Counted from the first letter of the stretch, positions 1-8,546 are shown. The stretch: DNA of 17,221 bases from UBA7396 sp047637875 (GCA_047637875.1 JBLJBH010000039.1:1-17221), one strand, 5' to 3'. Notes: generated by a model from the letters alone, not told the origin. A program made the numbers and translations.

Positions 1-2
1 TA

Positions 3-47
3 TTGACTTTTTTATATAATCCTCAAAAGTGTCCGGTTACGGGCTAG
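3..47 (+). other. Possible 3' end of a gene or element entering from the left
   Basis: Frame 3 is open from the window edge to a TAG at 45-47 and would end in NPQKCPVTG. The bases from about 28 to 47 are clearly more GC-rich than anything around them, which suggests the tail of a gene or the terminal sequence of an insertion element. A TATAAT hexamer lies at 15-20, but no -35 element sits at the correct distance. An alternative frame (1-63) is also open to a TAA at 61-63. With fewer than 50 bases visible I cannot identify a family. Confidence 0.25.
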
Positions 48-91
48 AATTTATGCAATTTAATTAAAAAAAACAAAAATCAAATCAATTA

Positions 92-119
92 TTTACTTTT
101 ATGTTAAAAACATTATTAT
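92..119 (+). promoter_or_regulatory. Candidate promoter for the hydrolase-carboxypeptidase gene
   Basis: TTTACT at 92-97 and TATTAT at 114-119 are separated by 16 bases and lie 26 bases before the ATG at 145. The predicted transcript would have a leader of about 20 bases with no clear Shine-Dalgarno sequence. The surroundings are so AT-rich that chance matches are common, so this is a weak call. Confidence 0.35.
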
Positions 120-144
120 TATAAAAAATTTAACTTTTAGATTT

Positions 145-1695
145 ATGAAATACAAAAAAACTATTATTTTTATTTTATTTATATTTTTATTTTATTTATT
201 TTTAGTTATAAGAGCTGATAAAATACAAACTTTATCAACTTTTCCAGCTATAAAAGTAAATTTGCAAGATGTAGTTTGATATGAAAAAATAGATTTATCT
301 TTTGAAGAAATAAATATAAGATCAAAAACTGGAGAAAATATAAATGGACTTTATTTAAATGGAACGAAAAAGGAAGTAGTTTATTATTTTCACTGAAACT
401 GATGACCATTACCTTATTTTTATAGTGAAATAAAATATATTAATGATTTGTGATACTCAGTTTTTGCTTATGATTATCCTTGATATGGGAAATCAACTTG
501 ATTTCCTGATAAAAAATTAGTTGATGAATTTTCTCATGATTTTTTTCAGTACATACAAAATGAAAAAAATATAAAAAATGAGAATCTCATCATTTGGTGA
601 TATAGTGTTTGAACAGCAGTTTGAACAGATTTTGCTTCAAAAAACGAATTTGCAAAAATTATTTTAGTTGCTCCTTTTTCATCAAGATATGATATGTGAA
701 GAAAATGGTTTTTTGGAATTCCTTTGCAAAAAATACTTTTTTTAAAAGATTCTTATAAAACAAGTGAATTGGTTCAAAATTTTACAAAACCAGCGCTTAT
801 CATACACGGAAACTCTGATATGATTGTTTCTTTTTGGCAATGAAAAAAAGTTTTTGATAATTATGCTGGGGAAAAATATTTTATAGAACTTGATAAAACA
901 GGGCATAATGGTATTATTGATAAGTTTTGAGAAGGATTAAGAAAAATTTTTGTAGATTTTATTTCTGGTGAAAAATTGGAATTTAGTTATTTATTCGTTG
1001 ATGAAGAAAAAAAACAAGAATTAGAACAAAAAAATATTCAAAATAGTTTTTCAGGTGAAATATTAGAAACAAATACTTCAATTCCTGAAGAAAAAAGAGA
1101 AGAAGAAATTAGTATTGAAGATAAATCATTTGACTTTAAATCAGATAGTTCAATAACAAAATATGTTTCTCCAAATATTTCTTTTGAAAAAATTAATTAT
1201 ATTCCAGACGATTTAGTCCCAATTTTTGGAGAATATTTAATTGATTCAAAATGAAACCAAACTTTGAGAAAAGAAGCTTTTGAAAAATTAGATGAATTAT
1301 CGCGCGATTTTTATAATAATTTTTGAACAAAACTTAGTATAGTAAGTGCTTATAGGAGTTATGAAAAACAAGTTATTATAAAAAGTTGATGATGTAGTGA
1401 CTTATTTTGCGCGAAAGCTTGACATTCTGAACATCAAAGTTGACTTGCATTTGATATGTTTGAAACAACTACAAAAGATGAATTTTTATCAAAACCTTAT
1501 CTAAAAAAATATTTTGAATGGATGAGTAAAAATGCTCACAAATATGGTTTTCATAATTCTTATCAAAAATGAAGAGAAATTGATTGATATGAAATAGAAC
1601 CTTGGCATTGGAGATATGTTTGAAAAGAATTAGCACAATATTTATATGAAGAAAAAATTACTTTTTCACAGTTTTTTGAAAAAACAAAAAAATAG
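145..1695 (+). CDS. Alpha/beta hydrolase fused to VanY/LdcB-type D-Ala-D-Ala carboxypeptidase (M15B)
   Basis: 516 aa reading TGA as Gly. Residues 5-22 form a hydrophobic N-terminal anchor or signal, placing the rest outside the membrane. Residues about 50-270 are an alpha/beta hydrolase: oxyanion-loop motif HGNGGP at 83-88, nucleophile elbow GYSVG with Ser154, likely acid Asp225 (NSD) and His254 (GHN). A charged Glu/Lys-rich linker runs from about 280 to 345. Residues about 350-516 are a metallo-carboxypeptidase of the VanY/LdcB family, with the SxHxxGxAxD motif (His430, Asp437) and EPWHW containing catalytic Glu485 and zinc ligand His488. The C-terminal half should trim peptidoglycan peptides; the substrate of the hydrolase half is unknown. 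The start is the first ATG of the frame and directly precedes the membrane segment. The gene converges on dnaG and its stop lies in the shared terminator stem. The domain assignments are firm; the fusion itself is unusual. Confidence 0.9.
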
Positions 1696-1718
1696 CAATT
1701 TGCTATTTTTTTGTTTTT
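1680..1718. terminator. Bidirectional terminator containing both stop codons
   Basis: Perfect 18-base arms (1680-1697 and 1701-1718) with a 3-base ATT loop, with A-runs on one side and T-runs on the other so that it can act in both directions. The TAG of the upstream gene (1693-1695) and the TAG of dnaG (complement of 1703-1705) lie at mirror positions within the stem. Both proteins therefore end with the same residues, KTKK. Confidence 0.85.
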
Positions 1719-3376
1719 AGTAATTCTTTATATTCTTCCAGGGCTTTTAGATCTCAAGAATTTATCCTTTTTTTAATTTCATTTTCAGCGATTTTCAGCG
1801 TATCTTTATTTAATTTATCTATAGTTTTTAATATAGTTGATTCTATTTTATCATCATTTTTTATTACTGCATTTTCAATTTGGGCTTTTATTTCTAATGC
1901 TTCATCATTTTGAGAAATAGACAAATATTTATTTTTCTTTCATATTTCAAAAGAATTTAGAGCTTTTTCTCCTAAATTTAAAATTTCTTTTAAATCATTT
2001 CATAAATATTTTTCTAAATTTAAATTTTTCTTTATAAAATCAATTTTTTCAGGATATTTTATAGCGTAACCAATTATTAAATCTTCGCTTGTTAATTTCC
2101 CAGTTTTATTTATTTGGAATTCATCATCTCTTTTTGCAAGTTTTGTTTTATTGTACTCTAAATAAACTACATCAAGTTTTATATCAAGTTTTTTTGAAAT
2201 TTCGCGAAGGTAAAAATCTTTTTCAATATTATCTTGATAGTTTTTAACAACTTCTAAAAGAGTTTTTAACATTTCCTTTTTATCTTGTAAACTTCAAGTT
2301 GTTTGAAGTTGTTTTAATTTAAATCAAACAGGTGATAGAGCATTTTGTAAAAATATATTAAAGTCTGCTCATGATTTTATAACTTCATCTGGATCTTTAG
2401 CTCATTCAAGGGATACTATACGAACTTCTAAATCTTTATTTTTTAGTATTTCAATTGAAAGATTTGTAGCATTTTCTCAAGCTTTATCATTGTCAAAACA
2501 AAGATATATTTTATTTGTTAATTTTTTTATAACTGCAATATGTTTTTCAGTTAATGCTGTTCCACTTACACAAACTGTATTTTTAAATCAAGCTTGATGC
2601 AATGAAATAGCATCCATATATCATTCTGTAATTATTACAAAATCTTTTTTTGTGATTTCATTTCTACCTTCAAAAAGTCAGTATAATATACTTGATTTAT
2701 CATAAATTTGAGATGCTGGAGAGTTAAGATATTTTGGTTCTCAACTTTCAACTATTCTTCAAGCAAGTCATACTATATCTCATCTAATATTTTTTATAGG
2801 AAAAATAATTCTTCAAATAAACTTATCTTTTTTAGTTTTTAAATCTAGAAAGACATTACTTTCAGAAATTAAATTATCATCATAATTTTTACTTTTTAAA
2901 TAAGCATAAAGTTCTACTCAACTATCAGCATATCAAAACTCAAAAGTATTTATACTTTCAGCATTTAATCATCTATCAATTAAATATTTTTGAATTTTAG
3001 GATTATTTTCTAAAGATTTCTTATAAAAATTTACTATATCTTTAAATAAAGAGTAAATATTTTTTTTATGCTCTTCTTTTTCTCTATCATATCATTTTAA
3101 TTTTACTCCTGTAATTGATGAAAGAATTTCCATAGCATCTTTAAAATCACAATTTTCAACATCCATAATAAATTTTATAGGTCATCATCATCTGTGACAA
3201 CCAAAACAATGAGCAATTTGTTTTGAAGGGCTAATTATAAAACTTGGAGTCTTTTCATTGTGTCCAGGAAAAGGACAAAGAGCTTTATAATTTGCTCAAG
3301 CTTTTTTTAAATTCGTGTATCTTTTAACAAGTTCAACAATATCTATACTTGATTCTAATTCTTCAATTTGAGACAT
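1703..3376 (-). CDS. dnaG: DNA primase DnaG
   Basis: 557 aa, slightly shorter than typical bacterial DnaG (about 580-650). It makes the RNA primers for replication. The N-terminal zinc-binding domain has the CHC2 pattern Cys34, His39, Cys57, Cys60; the glycines after Cys60 are encoded by TGA. The Toprim catalytic core shows EGYMD at 251-255 and FDNDKAG with Asp295/Asp297, followed by DPDE. The C-terminal part (about 370-557) is helical and charged, as expected for the DnaB-interacting region, but its family is not obvious by eye. The start at 3376 is supported by the standard N-terminal spacing before the zinc ligands and by a well-spaced promoter ending only 3 bases upstream, so the transcript may be leaderless. 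Confidence 0.95.
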
Positions 3377-3379
3377 ATT

Positions 3380-3407
3380 TTTATAAAAATTATTATTTAT
3401 TTGTCAG
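3380..3407 (-). promoter_or_regulatory. Promoter of dnaG
   Basis: On the minus strand CTGACA (3402-3407) and TATAAA (3380-3385) are separated by 16 bases. The -10 ends 3 bases before the dnaG ATG, so transcription should start at or just inside the start codon. There is no room for a Shine-Dalgarno sequence. This is the best-formed promoter in the left half of the window. Confidence 0.6.
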
Positions 3408-3434
3408 TTTATGATTTTTGAAAAAAAAGTAAAG

Positions 3435-3460
3435 AAAAAAGACTAATTAAAGTCTTTTTT
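3435..3460 (-). terminator. Terminator of the small CxxC gene
   Basis: Perfect 10-base arms (3435-3444 and 3451-3460) around a 6-base loop. Read on the minus strand, the stem GACT core is followed by a run of T. It starts 6 bases after the stop of the small gene and separates it from dnaG, which has its own promoter. Confidence 0.75.
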
Positions 3461-3465
3461 TAAAA

Positions 3466-3810
3466 TTATAATCCAAATTCATCTAGTAATTTACAATTAT
3501 TACAAATTCAAGCATAAATTTCTAATTTATCAATACTTTTTAAACTTTCAACTAAAACTTTTATTTGAGTTAAGTCATCATTTGAATCTTTTAATTCTAA
3601 TGGATTTTTAATAACTTGATATAAATAATCTCTATATTCTCTTTTTTCTTTCAATCAGAAACTATTAAATTTATCCAGAAAACTTTGTTTTTTTTCATTC
3701 TCTCATTTTGAATTTAATCTTTCTTCTAAATATAACTCTAAAGAAAGTTTTAACTCTTTTTTCATATTTTCAAATCAGCCAATTTGTTCATTTTCGATTA
3801 TTTCATTCAT
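3466..3810 (-). CDS. Small unrecognised charged protein with C-terminal CxxC
   Basis: 114 aa, not recognised. The sequence is rich in Lys, Glu, Asn and Leu and looks mostly helical. The only distinctive motif is CNNC near the C-terminus (Cys103 and Cys106), which could bind a metal if it dimerises or pairs with another protein. In-frame TGA codons at glycine-compatible positions, and a clean terminator after the stop, support it as a real gene. It lies upstream of dnaG on the same strand and is divergent from tmk across a 100-base spacer. A TAATAT hexamer ends 12 bases before the ATG. An alternative start is not obvious. No function is assigned. Confidence 0.75.
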
Positions 3811-3910
3811 ATCTTTAAATTAATATTAATACTATCAAATTTTATCATAAAAACTTTTTTTTTGCAAAAAATATATATACTTAAACTTAATAATTTTTAA
3901 TATACCTTTT
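3811..3910. promoter_or_regulatory. Divergent promoter region between the CxxC gene and tmk
   Basis: 100 bases, almost entirely A and T. On the plus strand TAATAT (3898-3903) ends 7 bases before the tmk ATG. On the minus strand another TAATAT ends 12 bases before the small gene's ATG. Neither gene has a convincing Shine-Dalgarno sequence. The plus-strand part shares the words ATATACTTAAA and TTTTAATATA with the upstream region of the ATPase gene at 12183. Confidence 0.45.
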
Positions 3911-4591
3911 ATGTTTATAGTAATTGACGGAATTGATGGGAGTGGGAAGGGAACTCAAGTTGAAATTTTAAGAAAACACTTTGAAGGTCTTGGAAAAAAA
4001 GTAAAAATACTTGATTATCCAAGGTACTGATATGCATCTTCTTTTATGGTTCAAAAATACCTTAATGGAGAATATGGAAAAACTCTTTCTCCAAAATTAG
4101 CATCTATTTTTTATGCTATTGATAGATATGATTCTATGATGGATAAAAAATATGTTGATTTTGATAGTTATAATTATATTATTTCCAATCGTTATGTTTC
4201 AGCTAGTATGATACATCAAACAGGGAAAATTGAGGATGATAATGAGGCAAAAGAATTTCTAGATTGGCTTTATGATTTGGAGTACAATATTTTTTGAATA
4301 CCAAAGCCAGATAAAGTAATTTTTTTAAATGTGACACCAGAAGTAAGTCAGAAACTTGTTTTAAAAAAAGAAAAAAGAGAATATTTAAAAGATGGGAAAA
4401 AAATGGATCTTCACGAAGAAGATATCAATCACTTACAAAATGCTTGGGATAAAGCTATGAAAGTAGTAGAAATGTATGATGATTGGGTAAAAATTGATTG
4501 TGTTGAAAATGGAGAAATTTTACCAATAGAAGAAATAACACAAAAGATATTATCTGAAATTTCTTCTGTGGAGAATAAAAATGATATATAA
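3911..4591 (+). CDS. tmk: Thymidylate kinase (dTMP kinase)
   Basis: 226 aa. Phosphorylates dTMP to dTDP with ATP, an essential step towards dTTP for DNA synthesis. The P-loop is GIDGSGKGT at 7-15 with Lys13. A DR-type dNMP-binding segment appears as SNRYVSAS around Arg94, and a basic LID-like segment (KKEKREYLKDGKK) lies around 149-161. The first residues MFIVIDG fit the usual start of the family. It is the first gene of a tight plus-strand operon; its last 11 bases overlap the possible ATG of the next gene. Confidence 0.93.
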
Positions 4592-4955
4592 AATCATGAA
4601 AAAATCTTGAGATAAAGCTGAAATTTTGGCTATTGAGTATTTAAAAAATAACTCATATAAATTACTTGAAACAAATTTTAAATTTTCTATATTTTGAGAA
4701 GTAGATTTGATTTGTGAAAAAGATGATCTCATAGTTTTTATAGAAGTAAAATATAGAAGTAGTGATAAATTTGGTACTTGAGAGGAGAGTATAACAAAAA
4801 ATAAACTTTTTAAGTTGCAAAAAACGATTGAATATCGGTGTGTTTGACATAATATTAATTTTGAGAAAATTCGTTTTGATGTTATTTCTATTACAAAAGG
4901 GGAGAAAAGTTATAAATTAATTCATTATAAAAATCAATCATTATGAAAACTATAA
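4581..4955 (+). CDS. yraN: YraN/UPF0102-family protein with endonuclease fold
   Basis: 124 aa. It shows the PD-(D/E)xK-type core of the UPF0102 family: GEVDL with Glu40 and Asp42, then IEVKYR with Glu55 and Lys57, preceded by the usual N-terminal helix (GDKAEILAIEYL). Family members are thought to be nucleases or Holliday-junction-type enzymes, but the cellular role is not well established. The start could be ATG 4581 (overlapping tmk by 11 bases) or ATG 4596, four bases after the tmk stop, which gives 119 aa and the more typical N-terminus. The 3' end overlaps gpsA by 13 bases, indicating translational coupling in the operon. Confidence 0.88.
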
Positions 4956-5887
4956 TTATCTGAGTTTGAGCATTTTGATTTGCTGTATTAAATCATATTT
5001 CAAAAAATCATCCAAATACAGAATTTTTTGCTTACGAAAAAGATGAATTTGTTTTACAACATTTGAAAAATGTATGAGAAAATCCATATTTTTTTTCTTG
5101 AGTAAAATTAGAAAAAAATGTTATTTTCTTAGATAATTTAGAAAGATTAAGAGAATTTGACTTGATAATTATTGCTATACCAGCACAATTTGTTGGAGAT
5201 TTTGTATGAAATATAAAAAATAATTTAAAATCTTGAGTTACTTTTTTAAATCTTTCAAAATGAATTGATAATAAAACTTTGCAAACTCCAAGTGATATAT
5301 TAGCAGAAAAATTATGAGATTTTCAGTATAATTATGCTATTTTATCTGGGTGAATGATTGCAAGTGAACTTGTGGAAGAAAAGATTTTATGAGCACAAAT
5401 TGGATGTAAAAACGAAGAAATATTAGAAAATTTACAATATCTTTTTGAAAATAAAAATCTTAAAATTTCTCTTTCAAAAAATATCAAAAATATCGAACTT
5501 TTTGGAAGTATAAAAAATATTCTTGCACTTTATATGTGATATTTAGAATGAAAATGACTTTGAATGTCATCGATTTGATATTATTTTTGTGAACTTTATA
5601 AAGAGCTCCCAGAATTACTCAAAAGTTTGTGAGGAGAGAAAAATATACATTTTTCAGATTTTTCTCTTGGGGGAGACTTAATTGCTACTTGTTTTGGAAA
5701 CTCTAGAAATAGATATTTTTGAAATTTGGTAGGGAAGTGAAAGACTGTTTTTGAAGCAGAAATAATTTTAAAATCAGAAAAAAAACATGCAGAATGATAT
5801 TATACACTTTTAGGAGTTCAAGATATCATTTTAAAAAATGAAAAATTAAAAGAATTTTGAAAAATAGTAGAAATTTTTACCAAATAA
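4943..5887 (+). CDS. gpsA: Glycerol-3-phosphate dehydrogenase [NAD(P)+]
   Basis: 314 aa. Reduces dihydroxyacetone phosphate to sn-glycerol 3-phosphate for phospholipid synthesis, in the cytoplasm. The Rossmann loop GVGAFG (7-12) has all three glycines encoded by TGA, which is strong proof of the altered code. The catalytic lysine is Lys191 (GSIKN), and the substrate-binding motif GGDLIATCFGNSRNR contains Asp245. The usual second-domain loop appears as SGGMIASE. The length is close to the family norm of about 330. Its ATG lies inside the end of the yraN-type gene. The stop lies inside the terminator stem shared with the convergent Fur-family gene. Confidence 0.95.
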
Positions 5888-5918
5888 AAACTCGCGAAGC
5901 GAGTTTTTATTTGGTAAA
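5876..5918. terminator. Strong bidirectional terminator shared by gpsA and the Fur-family gene
   Basis: Perfect 20-base arms (5876-5895 and 5899-5918) with a GAA loop. CTCGC at the tip gives a GC clamp, and each strand ends in a T-rich tract. The gpsA TAA (5885-5887) and the TAA of the convergent gene (complement of 5907-5909) are mirror images in the stem, so both proteins end in FTK. Confidence 0.9.
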
Positions 5919-6254
5919 TTTTCCAAAAATCTTTATATCATAATCATTGGCTTCAAATCATTTTGGGAGTATAAAATCAGGAATTTTTTCTATATCCATA
6001 TCGATAATATCTCCAGTTATTTCATCAATTAGATGGATATGAGGATGTTTTACTTTTTCAAAATAAGTTTTTTTTGAGGCTCAAATGACTTTTTTTAAAG
6101 ATCATTTTTCAGCAAGTTCTTCGACATTTCTGTAGATAGATGATTTTCATGCATTTGGATATTTTTTTGAAATAAACTGAAAAATCTCATCAACAGTTAA
6201 ATGTTTATTATCACAAAGATTTATAATATCATCAGTATAAAAATGTGTTTTCAT
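5907..6254 (-). CDS. Fur-family transcriptional regulator lacking the structural-zinc cysteines
   Basis: 115 aa, shorter than most Fur proteins (130-150). The N-terminal winged helix is recognisable: LTVDEIFQFISKKYPN, followed by the recognition-helix region SSIYRNVEELAEKG at about 38-51. The dimerisation and metal domain keeps HPHIHL (70-75) followed by DEITGDIIDMD, matching the family's HHH..C..C..I-D pattern. The CxxC pairs that hold the structural zinc in most Fur, Zur and PerR proteins are absent. It could therefore sense a metal or peroxide with a histidine/acid site only; which one cannot be told. A long palindrome immediately upstream (6256-6302) is a plausible autoregulatory site. 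Confidence 0.8.
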
Positions 6255-6255
6255 A

Positions 6256-6302
6256 AAAAAATAGTTTACAATAAAATATATTATGATTGTAAACTATTTT
6301 TT
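6256..6302. promoter_or_regulatory. Palindrome before the Fur-family gene: operator and/or terminator
   Basis: Perfect 17-base arms (6256-6272 and 6286-6302) with core TAGTTTACAAT / ATTGTAAACTA and a 13-base AT-rich centre. On the minus strand it lies 38 bases beyond the stop of the large membrane protein and ends in a T-run, so it can terminate that gene. It also ends one base before the Fur-family ATG and covers a CATAAT -10-like hexamer, so it could be the regulator's own operator. The sequence alone does not decide between the two. Confidence 0.6.
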
Positions 6303-6340
6303 AAAATGTCAAATTTAAATGAGAATTATTCTTATTTAGA

Positions 6341-7990
6341 TTATTTCTGAATAATTTTCATTATTATATTATCTAAATTTCAAGAAACTTTTTTTATGAA
6401 AAAAGGAGTATTTTTTATATGAACATTACGGATTTTTTCTTCATTTATAAGTATATTTTTAGCTTCATCATTTGATAATCAAAGTATTAGAGTTTTTAAT
6501 TTTTGATTATAAAAATTTGCATTATTATCAAAATCATAACTTATTCACATATCAACTTCAGTAGTAGCTTTTATTCTTAAAGGATTATTTAGTTTATCTA
6601 AAATAACGGTCATTCTTAAAGAATTTTCATCAATAAAAATTAATTTATCAGTTCAAGATAACAGACTTTCATTTATTATATTTGTTAAAAGATTTAAAAC
6701 AGAAGTTTTATTATATATATAAGTTTCAACAGTTATAGTTCAATTAAGTATAAAAGTATCAAATTTATCTCAAAGATTTATTTTTTCTGGATTTGTAGTT
6801 ATTTCTAGATTATTATATCTTAAAACATCTTTTATAGGTAAAATTTCATATTTAACTCAAGAAACTTTATTATCTTCTTCAATTTTCTTTTTTAGTTTAT
6901 TTATAGCTTCTTTTCTAAGCATTTCTTCAAGTATTTTCTTTGAGTTCTCTAAATCATTTTCTCAAACTATATATACTATGTTATCTTGTCATCATTTTGT
7001 TTCTCATACTAATTTTGCATAAATTTTATCTTGATTGAATTTTAACCCTGGTATGGTAAAAAGATTTTCTCAAGATAAATTTCATTTTGTTCATATAAAA
7101 TCTCAATTTGTGTCATAAACTTTGGCTATAATTTTAGCAGTTGTAGTTCATAAAATAGTTTCTCAGCTTCAATTTATAGTTTTTCCAGGTATTTTAACCC
7201 AGTCTTGAGTCTCAAAGACAAGTCAATCTTTTGTTAAAAGTCTTGTTTTTGGTCTAAAAGTTTGTTCTTCTCTTAACTCATTTATAAAAATTACATCTCC
7301 AGAAGACCTAGCTGTATTTTCATAATCTATTCAAGTAGTTTTATGAGTGTATGATAAATCTACCTTTTGAGAAATTTTTTTAATTGGAACTTTTAATTCA
7401 TTTGAAATCATACTTAACTCTCCAGAAGTTTCTTCATAAACTATATTTGTAGCTTTAGTTTTTATACTTATTTCAGGAACTATTTCTATAAATGTTTTAG
7501 AAACTGCAAAATAAAATATAAAAAATAACATTCAAATAGAGGTTGTAAGTCAAATTATTAAAAAAATTATTCAACTTTTTTTAACTCTATTGTAAGGGTT
7601 ATAATATTTTAATGATTTTATACCTGACTTTCTTCATAAAAAATTTACAAATCTTATAAAATATTTTTTTATTACAAAAATAAAATATTCAAAAAAAGTA
7701 AAATTTTGTTTTAAAAGTTCTTGTTTTAGATTTTTTTCTTTATGGAAATCACTATCTTTTACTAAAGAATAATTTATTCATAGAGGAGTTCAGATTTTTT
7801 TAGAAACAATATCGTGCGTTAATATAGTTATTCTTTTTTCTCAAGCCTTATTTTTAAGAATTTTTAAAGACATATAATTATTTAAAATACTATGTCAAAA
7901 AGGGAATTCTATAAGTAATTCTTTGTCGTTACAATTGTTAATTTTGTTTACTACATCTATAATAGTATCAGTTTGCAAAACTTTTATCAT
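6341..7990 (-). CDS. Membrane-anchored protein resembling CPR 'baseplate J-like' proteins
   Basis: 549 aa. The N-terminal part (1-75) is a cytoplasmic domain with VLQTDTIIDVVNKI, LLIEFPFGHS and ITILTHD, a pattern I know from CPR/Patescibacteria membrane proteins often annotated as baseplate J-like. A basic stretch (about 95-138) is followed by one membrane segment (about 140-164). The remainder is an extracytoplasmic, beta-rich region beginning with FIEIVPEI and containing NGSGETILGTTTAKIIAK and FTIPGL. A helical, charged insert lies around 350-380. The function in these organisms is unknown; a surface or envelope role is inferred from topology. It has its own promoter (8029-8056) and is divergent from the first large accessory gene. 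Frame continuity was checked over most of its length. Confidence 0.8.
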
Positions 7991-8028
7991 CTTTTATTTG
8001 AAAATAACTAAAAATTAAATATATTTTG

Positions 8029-8056
8029 ATTATATGGTAATTTTTTATTTTTCAAC
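8029..8056 (-). promoter_or_regulatory. Promoter of the membrane-anchored protein
   Basis: On the minus strand GTTGAA (8051-8056) and a perfect TATAAT (8029-8034) are separated by 16 bases. The start codon at 7990 is 38 bases beyond the -10, giving a leader of about 30 bases that ends in AAAAG next to the ATG. Confidence 0.55.
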
Positions 8057-8092
8057 TGAATGTTAAATATTTTTTGTATATAAAATATTTAA

Positions 8093-8190
8093 TTTGTCAA
8101 CTTTAAACCTTCGCAAAATTCTAAAAAATATGGTAAACTAAAACAAAGTTTATCATATTTTTTATGTTATGTCAGAAAAACAAAAACAAA
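8093..8190 (+). repeat. 98-bp 5' cassette, copy 1
   Basis: This segment is repeated at 13386-13483 with a single mismatch (T at 8104, C at 13397), an offset of 5,293 bases. It holds about 76 bases of upstream sequence, a hairpin with a T-run, the ATG at 8169 and the codons for MSEKQKQ. Similarity stops abruptly at both ends. Confidence 0.97.
8123..8163 (+). promoter_or_regulatory. Leader hairpin with T-run just before the start codon, copy 1
   Basis: Arms of 17 bases (8123-8139 and 8147-8163), all paired with one G-T wobble (8133/8153), and a 7-base loop. The right arm ends in six T, so it looks like an intrinsic terminator, yet it sits 5 bases upstream of the ATG at 8169. No plus-strand gene lies upstream of this copy, so its role is more likely attenuation, start-site control or an operator. 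TATCAT (8151-8156) inside it could also act as a -10. Confidence 0.55.
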
Positions 8191-8546
8191 ATGAGATTGT
8201 AACAGAACAATCAGCACAAGAACAAACACAAACAAATCTTAATTCTATGCTCCAAGAGCTGAAAAAATGAGATATTTCAGATGACAAAAAGGAGCATATT
8301 ATTCATTATGTTTTAGAACTTGCTCAAATAGAATCAAAATATCAAAGTCAAAAAGAAGAATTAAAGAAAGAAATAAGGTCTTTTATTATGTCTTCTTTTT
8401 GAGATACATTTTCATCACATCTTTGAGAATATAATATTAAAAAATTTGATGTTGATGGAAATAATAAAATAGACTCAAAAGAAGAAGATAATTATTCTCA
8501 ATCAATGAATCAAGCTTTATCACAAATAATTTTATTAATGAGATAA
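8169..8546 (+). CDS. N-terminal part of large accessory protein A, with EF-hand-type loop
   Basis: 125 aa to a TAA at 8544-8546. The first seven residues come from the duplicated cassette, followed by a Gln/Glu-rich, probably disordered stretch (to about 30) and a helical, charged region. Residues 94-105 form a perfect EF-hand-type calcium loop: Asp94, Asp96, Asn98, Lys100, Ile101, Asp102 and Glu105 occupy positions 1, 3, 5, 7, 8, 9 and 12. The reading frame directly beyond the stop, shifted by +1, continues as a 1,168-codon coding frame without its own nearby ATG. I therefore think this is the N-terminus of one protein of about 1,290 aa broken by a frameshift. The alternative is a separate small protein. 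Confidence 0.7.

Noticed and set aside
15..20. TATAAT at the left edge as promoter of the first gene
   Set aside because: It lies 125 bases before the ATG, with the TTGACT only 6 bases upstream of it, too close for a -35 element.
4550..4850. Two minus-strand frames opposite the tmk/yraN junction
   Set aside because: They run against two well-identified overlapping genes of an operon and have no family resemblance.
6307..6480. Plus-strand open frame starting at an ATG just right of the palindrome
   Set aside because: It is the complement of the end of the membrane-protein gene; with TGA read as Gly, long antisense frames arise easily.
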